DNA from: Costus lasius
Lineage: Eukaryota > Streptophyta > Magnoliopsida > Zingiberales > Costaceae
Direction: 5' to 3'
DNA length: 64,000 bases
Assembly: GCA_027563935.2 (NCBI GenBank)
Contig: CM050449.1
Coordinates: forward strand, 75,946,556 to 76,010,555
Both the position numbers and the translations under genes were made by a program. Below the pieces are notes generated by a model. It did no database searches and was not told the origin of the DNA. It saw nothing but the letters and a program-made list of their open reading frames with translations. How positions within the stretch are numbered: position 1 is the stretch's first letter; the number at the start of each line of letters is the position of its first letter. Shown one piece after another: positions 56,463 through 64,000 of the stretch.

Positions 56463-59400
56463 CTGTGGCTCTAACCGAGGAATGTAGTGCTATTATTCAA
56501 AATAAGTTGCCACCTAAGTTGAAGGATCCAGGTAGTTTCTCTATCCCTTGTTTTATTGGTAGTATGGCTTTTGACCGAGCCTTATGTTATTTGGGAGCTA
56601 GTGTGAGTCTAATACCATTATCTGTTTGCAGGAGGCTGGACATGAGAGAGCTTAAACCAACTTCAATATCTTTGCAGCTCGCTGATCGTTCAGTTAAATA
56701 TCCTGTGGAGATTCTTGAAGATGTGCCTGTTCAAATAGTCAAGTATTTCATCCCAGCAGATTTTGTAGTTCTTAAGATGGAGGAAGATGCAAAAATCCCC
56801 ATAATACTTGGTAGACCATTTTTAGCCACAGCTGGTGCACTCATTGATGTAAAAAATGGTAAGCTTTCACTTAACATTGGGGGTGAAAAGATCAAGTATG
56901 ATTTGCATGAAGCCATGAAAAATCCTTCAAATTCTGAATATTGTTGTAGTGTACATGATAGGGATGACATTATTTATGATCTTAATGATTTATTTGCTGA
57001 AACTCCTGAATATAATTCTGATTTTATTCTTAAAGAAGGAACCAATTCTGAAAGTAATGAATTTCTAGATTGCAATACTTGTGATGAAAAAGAACAAACT
57101 CCAAAAATAGAGCTCAAAGCTTTATCTAATAACCTTCGTTATGAGTTTCTTGGTCCTAATTCTACTTATCCTATTATAGTTGATACACAGCTTGGGAAAA
57201 GGGAAACGGAGTTGCTTCTCAAGGAATTAAGGATTCATAGAAAGGTAATTGGGTATTCTATTGATGACCTTAAAGGAATTAATCCTTCTTTTTTTTATGC
57301 ACAGGATCTTGATGGAAGAAGAGCACAAGCCACATGCAGATTTCCAAAGAAGGTTGAACCCCTCCATGAAAGAAGTTGTAAAAAAGGAAGTTTTGAAAAT
57401 ACTTGATGCAGGTATTATCTATCATATCTCTGATAGCAAATGGGTAAGTCCTGTACATTATGTTCCTAAGAAAGGAGGGGTAACTGTCATGAAAAATAAA
57501 GATAATGAACTAATTCCTGTTAGAATTGTTACTAGTTGGCGAATGTGTATAGATTATAGAAAACTGAATGCTGCTACTAGAAAAGACCATTTCCTTTTAC
57601 CCTTTATTGATCAGATGGTTGAAAGATTAGCAAACCACTCTCATTTTTGTTTTTTAGATGGATATTCTAGTTTTTTTCAAATTCCTATACATCCTGATGA
57701 TCAAGATAAAACCACTTTCACATGCCCATATGGAACTTTTGCATACAGGAGAATGCCCTTTGGTTTATGTAATGCTCCTACTACATTTCAAAGATGCATG
57801 ATGGCTATTTTTTCTGATTTTATTGAAGATTTTATGGATGTCTTTATGGATGATTTTTCTGTATATGGCTCTTCTTTTGATGTGTGTTTAGCTAATTTAT
57901 CTCGGGTATTGCAGAGATGCGAGGAAACTAACCTTGTGCTTAATTGAGAAAAATGTCATTTCATGGTTAAGCAAGGTATAGTTTTGGGACACTTAATCTC
58001 GGAGAGAGGAATTGAAGTTGACAAGGCAAAAATTGAGGTGATAGAGAAATTGGAACCACCTACAACTGTGAAGGAGATCCAAAGTTTCCTAGGACATGCA
58101 GGATTCTACCAATGATTCATCAAGGATTTCTCTAAACTTGCTAGACCTCTTACAAATTTACTTTGTAAAGATGTAAAATTTTCTTTTGATGAAAGTTGTT
58201 TATCTGCTTTTCAGCAATTGAAGAAGGCTTTGGTCTCAGCACCTATCATTCAGCCCCCAGATTGGGATTTACCTTTTGAACTCATGTGCGATGCTATTGA
58301 TTATGCAATTGGAGCAATTTTAGGGCAAAGGAAGGATAAAAAGCCATATGTTATCCATTATGCTAGCAGGACCTTGGATGAAACACAAAGGAATTACACT
58401 ACCACTGAAAAGGAACTTTTGGCTATTGTATTTGTTTTTGACAAATTTAGATCATACTTGATTAACTCCATAGTGGTAGTATACACAAACCATGTAGTTG
58501 TGAAATACTTAATGCAGAAAAAAGACAGCAAACCACGATTGCTCATATGGATATTACTTTTACAAGAATTTGATTTGGAAATTAAAGATAAAAAGGGATC
58601 AAAGAACTTTGTTGCATATCATCTTTCAAGGATAATGGTGGATACTAAAAAGCACGATGAAATCAATGATTCCTTCCCCGAAGAACAGCTCTTAACCATT
58701 GAACATATCAGAGCCCCCTGGTATGCTGACATAGTGAATTACCTTGTTGCTAATATTTTTCCTCCTGATTTGAACTACCAAAAAAGGAAGAAATTCTTGA
58801 CTGAGGCAAAACACTATTTTTGGGATGAGCCTTATGTGTTTAGAAGATGTACAGACGGTATTTATAGACGATGTGTGCCTGAAGAAGAGATCACAGATAT
58901 ATTATGCCAATGTCATGGATTCTCTTATGGCGGTCATGCTAACACTGAAAAGGCTGTTTATAAAGTGTTAAAATCAAGATTTTATTGGCCCACCATTTTC
59001 AAGGATGCTAGAAACTTTGTGTTATCTTGTGATAGATGTCAAAGAACGGGGAACATCAGCATAAGACACGAGATGCCACTGTCCATCATTCTTGAAGTTG
59101 AAATATTTGATGTTTGGGGGATAGACTTTATGGGACCTTTCCCATCTTCAGGAGGTAACAAGTACATTCTGGTAGCAGTTGACTATGTTTCAAAATGGGT
59201 TGAAGCTCTTGCTTCACCTACCAATGATTCAAGAGTTGTTGCTAAATTTTTCAAAAAGATCATATTTCGACGGTATGGGACCCTGCGGGTAGTAATCAGT
59301 GATGGGGGCTCGCATTTCATAGAACACAAATTTTTAGCCTTACTTAGAAAATATGGGGTGAATCATAGAGTGGCAATGCCTTATCATCCTCAAACAAGTG

Positions 59401-60016
59401 GAGATATCAAATAGAGAAATCAAGGGAATTTTAGAGAAGACAGTGTCACGCACTAGGAAAGATTGGGCAACTTGATGATGCCTTGTGGGCATACCGGACT
59501 GCTTTCAAAACACCAATAGGAATGTCTCCATTTCAATTGATTTATGGAAAATCATGTCATTTGCCTGTAGAACTTGAGCATAAAGCATACTGGGCAATCA
59601 AGATGCTGAATTTTGACCTGAAGAGTGCGGGAGAAAAACAGAGATTATAGTTAAATGAGCTAGATGAAATTAGACTCTCTGCGTATGAGAATGCAAAAAT
59701 TTACAAGGAGAGGACAAAAAGATGGCACGATCAACATATTTTCAGAAGAGATTTCCAACCAGGTGACTTTGTTCTTTTATTCAATTCTAGATTGAGACTT
59801 TTTCCTGGAAAACATAAATCTCGATGGTCCGGACCTTTTCAGGTGAAGAAAATTTATCCCTACGGAGCTGTGGACATATGGAGTAAAGATATAGGAGAAT
59901 TTAAAGTTAATGGACAAAGATTGAAACACTATTATCAAGAAGAACTGATTGAAGAAAAGGAGAGCTTTTACTTCGACGAACCAAGATCAAATCTGAGTGC
60001 AGAACGGTCAAGCTAA
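56463..60016 (+). pseudogene. Protease, RT, RNase H and integrase of element E (broken)
   Basis: Continues E after B2 at ALTEECSAIIQNKLPPKLKD. The protease triad is spoiled (CYLGASVSL where CDLGAS is usual). A shift near 57310 leads to RT (SWRMCIDYRKLN, FMDDFSVYG). TGA at 57945-57947 (Trp) and 58113-58115 (Arg) interrupt RT. RNase H lacks key acids (YTNH for YTDH, VAYHLSR for VADHLSR). Integrase has an HHCC finger, GIDFMGPFP and VISDGGSHF, then a deletion and shift at 59405 close to the catalytic Glu. Further shifts near 59470 and a TAG at 59647-59649 follow. The tail [10 protein letters not shown] ends at TAA 60014. It cannot be active. Confidence 0.92.
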
Positions 60017-61559
60017 TGACCATTAAATTAGCGCTTCTTGGGAGGCAACCCAAGCTTTCTAACCTATATTTTGTTTTCTTTTACTTAATACTAATTTTTC
60101 CTTTATTTTTGTAGGAAAAGCGTAATTTGGTGCAAATTACGGCACTACCGTAAAGTATTTTACGGTACCGTATTTCCAGTCCACTTTCGATCAGAAAGTT
60201 ACCTCGAAATTACGGTATTGCCGTAATGTGTTCTACGGTACCGTATTTTGTGACCAAAATCATCCCGAGAGTTCTTTTGAAAATACGGTAGTGTCGTAAT
60301 ATCTTTTACGGTACTGTATTTTGTTTCAAAAAAAAAAGTATATATTAGAGAAAGATAAGAAAAGGGAGGAGCATCAATGCTGACTACTCACCTGGGGATA
60401 CAGAAAGAAATCAGACCGGACAATGACGAAGAAAATTTTGTGAGTATTAATTTCCCTTACTTATTTGACATTACAAATGATTTAAAGGGAAGGATAATGC
60501 TTCACGACTACCACTACTGCTGTTCTGCTTGACACGCCTATTTTTATTTTTTGATATGGTTGTACTACATGATGATGATATTATTTCTTTTTGACATGAT
60601 GTGATGTTGAATATATTTCGATTAATGTGATATATGGTCATGTTTTGAGGTGTGTTGATGATTTTTGATGATGAATGAACGCAAATTCATGATTAGAGAT
60701 ATAGCCTCATCATGTTAAATTTATTTATGCAATACATATTTGCCTATTGAAATATGACATTAGTTGATGTATTAAATTTTGGATAGATATATTATTTGAG
60801 GGATAAAATCCAAAAGTGAACCTATTCTTTTGAATAAAATGAGCATATGAGTATGATTTGAGAATTGAGATCAATTGATCAACCTAGTAGATGCTTAGTC
60901 TATTTGGCTATTTGTTGGGAAGAAAGAATCCAAGTTCCACAAAAACAGTGAAAGACTCCCCTACTTGGCACTGTGGGAAAGCGTAGTAGTACCGAAGGTC
61001 ATGGGTTGAAGTAATAAATAGAAAAAGTATGTATCTATGTGGCTACATGCTATGAGAGAGATCATTTCACACAAACTCTGCTATCCTTGGTAAATTCTTT
61101 CCAAATTAGAGGATATGAGTTCTATTACATTGATTATGTGATCCGTGCACTCTAATATCGTCACCAAAAAAAAATGTGGTAATCGAATTAGAGAATGTGA
61201 ATAATGAAAAATAAAAAAAATAAAAAAAATGATGAGTGGAAAAAGATCTTGGAAACCTAATTCCTGTAAACAAAAGCATGATAGATTTGAACTGAAAATT
61301 GGGTGAAATCATGAGATTGAAAATTCTATTTATTGTACATGTTGCGAAGTTTTATTTGATTGAATTGTAGATCTAGAGGATTGAGTTCTAAGGATGATAT
61401 GTTTATTTGAAGTTTTATAAATCAATTGATAGAGTTTTTCATTGATGAGTTATATTTTAGAAATTTATTGAGCATGAAAAGGTTATTCTTTTAATCAATT
61501 TTTGATTTCAAATTTTGATTTTTGCTTGAGGACAAGCAAAGTTTGAGCCTTATGTATTT
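60017..61559 (+). other. Post-pol spacer of element E
   Basis: Non-coding, AT-rich. It starts with the block GCGCTTCTTGGGAGG and CAACCC (60031-60052). Three palindromic units follow at 60133-60325 (for example TTACGGCACTACCGTAAAG). GAGGACAAGCAAAG near 61529 is the usual Athila motif before the purine tract, but a clear purine tract next to the LTR is missing. Confidence 0.75.
60133..60325 (+). repeat. Palindromic repeat units in the spacer of E
   Basis: Three units about 73 bp apart share the LTR consensus (TTACGGnAnTnCCGTAA, then TACGGTACCGTATTT), although they lie outside the LTR. Confidence 0.8.
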
Positions 61560-61774
61560 TGATGACACCAAAATATACAGTATATTTTGTATCATTCCAG
61601 ATATCTTTTCATGCTAAATTGAGGATCTTTTACTTGTTTTCATGCTAAATTCATTGAATATTGCAAAGTCTACTTCTATTTTGGTTTTTCATGATTTTCA
61701 GGTAAAAAGGCACTATTTCAAGGCGTTTTCAAGCAAAATCAAACACATAGAAGAGTTGCCATCATCAAGAGGAG
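61560..61774 (+). repeat. 3' LTR of element E, first 215 bp
   Basis: TGATGACACCAAAATATA, nearly identical to 41968 onward, cut at ATCATCAAGAGGAG by Copia B5. Confidence 0.9.
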
Positions 61775-63405
61775 TGAAGGTCAAACCCTAGTTCACATGC
61801 GCATCTAGGAGATCTTGCATAGGCGAAAAACTAGGTTTGATAGGATCGAGAGGCAAGATAATATGAGCAACCATAAAAAAAAATGCGTTACCATTGCCAT
61901 TGATTGAGTGGCGACTTGGAAGAAGAAAGGGCGAGCGGCTCCTCTCCAAAGGAAATCGCACACAAGAAGATGATGACTTCTTCCTTGTATTCCTTGTGCT
62001 AGCAAAGATCCAAGGAGTCCTAGATCGTGTTTGAGGAGATGTCTTTCTCCCTTTTGCTGGCCGAACTTCCTCTTGTCGTGAAGATCATCCACACGAGAGG
62101 AGAGGGGGCGAGAGAGAGATAGGCGTTCGAACGTGTGGGCATTTTCTCAAAGAAAATGGCTTCCAAAAATAGTAAGTCCATAACCCCATGTTTAACTCCA
62201 CTTGAAGCCATCGATAACTCCTCTCTCAATTGAACCATGCGTTCACCAAGTGAACCGGTTCAATTCTTTTTGGTTCAAAGACCAAATCGAACCCACCATG
62301 GTCTTGATCTCTTTAAACCAAATGGTTCAAGATCTAACCACACATCCCTCGACCCTCTTGATCTCTATGATCAAGCATCAATTCTCTCGATCGAAGCTTA
62401 CCGATCTCAAGCCCTAATCAATCAAACATGATCAGACCAGATCTCACTTCCAATCAGAGTTTAAATTCCTTTAAACTGAACCAGAACAATTCAGTCCACA
62501 CGATCTGACACAAGTAAGCCATATCATCAAATTGTGCGACCCTAAGGGTTTCCTTCAATGTCGGTAACGATAACTTACGTTATCACGATCAGAGAGGGGT
62601 ATCTAGCAACACATCACTGTCTCCCGATATGAAGGAAAGAGTCTTCCAAGACTACACCCAAACCATAGCACAAGTGTGAATCCAATTCACTCGGCATACA
62701 TGTTCCCTTTGCCACTGGACGTTCTTATTGGACAAGCCTGTCAAGCCTGTAATTCCAACATGATGAGAATGGTTAGATCAGATGAACATAGTCATCTGGG
62801 TATGGCCATACACTTTCTCAACCATCTCATCCAGGGGGCCCTTTAGAACATCACACTCCAACTAGGAGAGGCAATCCTATATCTATCACCAGTGTCCTAA
62901 CATGAGTCATGCCCACCATCCAAGATAATCCTTAACCATTATCTTTCAAATGATATTGAACTACCTCAAAACAATGCCAATCATCATTTAGAAACACAAG
63001 TGATCTCAAGTCAGAGGGAGTATACCACTTGCTTGCTTATAAGGATTTATTCACATTGTGACAAACAATTGAATATCCTAAGTAGGGTCAGTCCAGTACA
63101 TCCAATGCACCTATGCGTCTAAATCTTATTCCATGCTCGAAGCATCCTATAAGATTAGAACACATATTAGTCTCAATCATATCAAGGCTGTCTCATGTTC
63201 ACCAAGATATCTCGACTAAGGACAATACTGCATGTCAGCCAAGCTGAAACACCAATGAGACATTATTCAGAAGTATACATACAGCAGCAGATAATGCAAC
63301 AATCTGAATAACAACAATTGCCTTTATAAACATATACATAGTTTATACATGATACTGATAACAGCCCAAGGCCTCAAACATTAGCCTTAAGGGCATACCC
63401 CAACA
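61775..63405 (-). repeat. 3' LTR of Copia B5
   Basis: 1,631 bp. Minus strand TGTTGGGGTATGCCC at 63405 to the end GACCTTCA at 61775. Start-donor block ATG-GCA-ATG then GTAACG at 61900-61886. The purine tract adjoins at 63406-63416. Confidence 0.92.
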
Positions 63406-63425
63406 ATCTCCCACTTGCACTTAAA

Positions 63426-64000
63426 CTAATGGTTGAGAAATCTCAAACCCATATTATTACAGTGCTTTTCATGCTTCTGCTGCGCCAGAGGCTTTGTAAG
63501 CGGGTCAGCTAGATTGTCATCTGTATGTACCTTGCAGATCTTGATCTCTCCTCGATCTATGATCTCACGGATCAAATGAAACCTTCTCTGTATGTGCTTG
63601 TACTTCTGGTGTGACCGTGGTTCCTTTGCTTGTGCAATCGCTCCAGTGTTATCACAGAAGATAACCAGTGGATCTGCACTCGAAGGAACAACACCAAGTT
63701 CTTGAATGAACTTACGAATCCACACTGCCTCCTTTGATGCTTCTGAGGCTGCAACATACTCGGCTTCTGTTGTGGAATCAGCAACAATTGATTGTTTGAA
63801 ACTCTTCCACACCACTGCTCCTCCATTCAAGCTAAAAACGTAGCCTGATTGCGATCGGAAATCATCTTGGTCAGATTGGAACGAAGCGTCAGTATATCCT
63901 TCAATACTGAGTTCTTCCTGACCTCCATAAATCAAGAACATATCTTTGGTTCTTCGAAGATATTTCAAAATGTTCTTGACTGCAATCCAATGTGCCTTCC
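63426..64000 (-). CDS. Copia B5 pol, RT end and RNase H (partial)
   Basis: Open to the window edge. Includes KAHWIAVKNILKYLRR (RT tail), EGYTDASFQSDQDD, TTEAEYVAASEA and the end DNLADPLTKPLAQQ-GLRFLNH. No stop is seen here, unlike B2 and B3. The rest lies beyond 64000. Confidence 0.9.
   Translation of the reverse strand, partial: KAHWIAVKNILKYLRRTKDMFLIYGGQEELSIEGYTDASFQSDQDDFRSQSGYVFSLNGGAVVWKSFKQSIVADSTTEAEYVAASEASKEAVWIRKFIQELGVVPSSADPLVIFCDNTGAIAQAKEPRSHQKYKHIQRRFHLIREIIDRGEIKICKVHTDDNLADPLTKPLAQQKHEKHCNNMGLRFLNH

Larger units (their letters stand above)
41968..61774 (+). mobile_element. Athila-like Gypsy element E with three nested insertions
   Basis: 5' LTR 41968-46104 (split by a solo LTR at 42622-44808), primer site 46114, gag 46195-47460, Copia B2 at 47461-56462, then protease, RT, RNase H and integrase to 60016, spacer to 61559, and the first 215 bp of the 3' LTR, cut at 61775 by Copia B5. 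The RT motif FMDDFSVYGSSF and the gag style place it in the Athila group. All parts are degenerate, so E is the oldest well-preserved layer on the right side. Confidence 0.88.

Overview
The window looks like heterochromatin from a flowering plant. It is a dense stack of nested LTR retrotransposons, and I could support no host gene. Evidence for a plant includes Copia and Ty3/Gypsy lineages with the look of Athila, Tekay and Reina/CRM elements, primer-binding sites of initiator-tRNA-Met and tRNA-Asp type, and 5-bp target duplications. The species cannot be fixed from sequence alone; a large-genome angiosperm is most likely.

Layout: (1) 1-7060 is the end of a Copia element (family A): the RNase H tail, then a long 3' LTR. 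That LTR is split at 2000-6971 by a minus-strand non-autonomous element with two 2.34-kb LTRs around only 293 bp. (2) 7061-8302 is a decayed chromovirus-like pol, cut on its right by a family-A LTR fragment (8303-8732). (3) 8733-12410 is a minus-strand Athila-like derivative that has lost pol. (4) 12411-16484 holds an LTR-like fragment, a family-B Copia LTR fragment and unassigned DNA ending in a GC-rich tandem repeat. (5) 16485-27982 is an Athila-like element (F) cut by a family-A LTR, itself cut by a minus-strand family-B Copia (B1). (6) 27983-41864 is a family-B Copia with most of its coding region deleted (B3). Its 5' LTR holds a nearly pristine 9,983-bp Tekay-type Gypsy (D) with an open 1,537-codon gag-pol. 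(7) 41968-61774 is a decayed Athila element (E) carrying a family-A solo LTR in its 5' LTR, a complete family-B Copia (B2, 47461-56462) at the end of gag, and another family-B element (B5) that cuts its 3' LTR and runs off the window.

Only D looks potentially autonomous. Its LTRs differ at about two sites by eye, and gag, both zinc knuckles, RT, RNase H, integrase and chromodomain lie in one frame; the one oddity is a D-P-G protease triad. B1 and B2 are recent but carry in-frame stops, mostly C-to-T. E, F, C and the 7061-8302 fragment are old and degenerate.

The most interesting signal is in Copia family B. The gag frame has no ATG next to it. It opens directly behind a 3' splice site with a CTAAC branch-like motif, while the LTR ends carry a conserved Met-Ala-Met/Leu start followed at once by a GT donor. 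Joining the two is in frame. This suggests the gag start lies in the LTR and is spliced across the PBS and leader. Other notable features are palindromic repeats placed twice in each Athila-like element, a long-LTR element with Tekay-type cis signals, twin leader hairpins with a compensatory change, a G-quadruplex motif, and a mosaic 3' LTR in B3.
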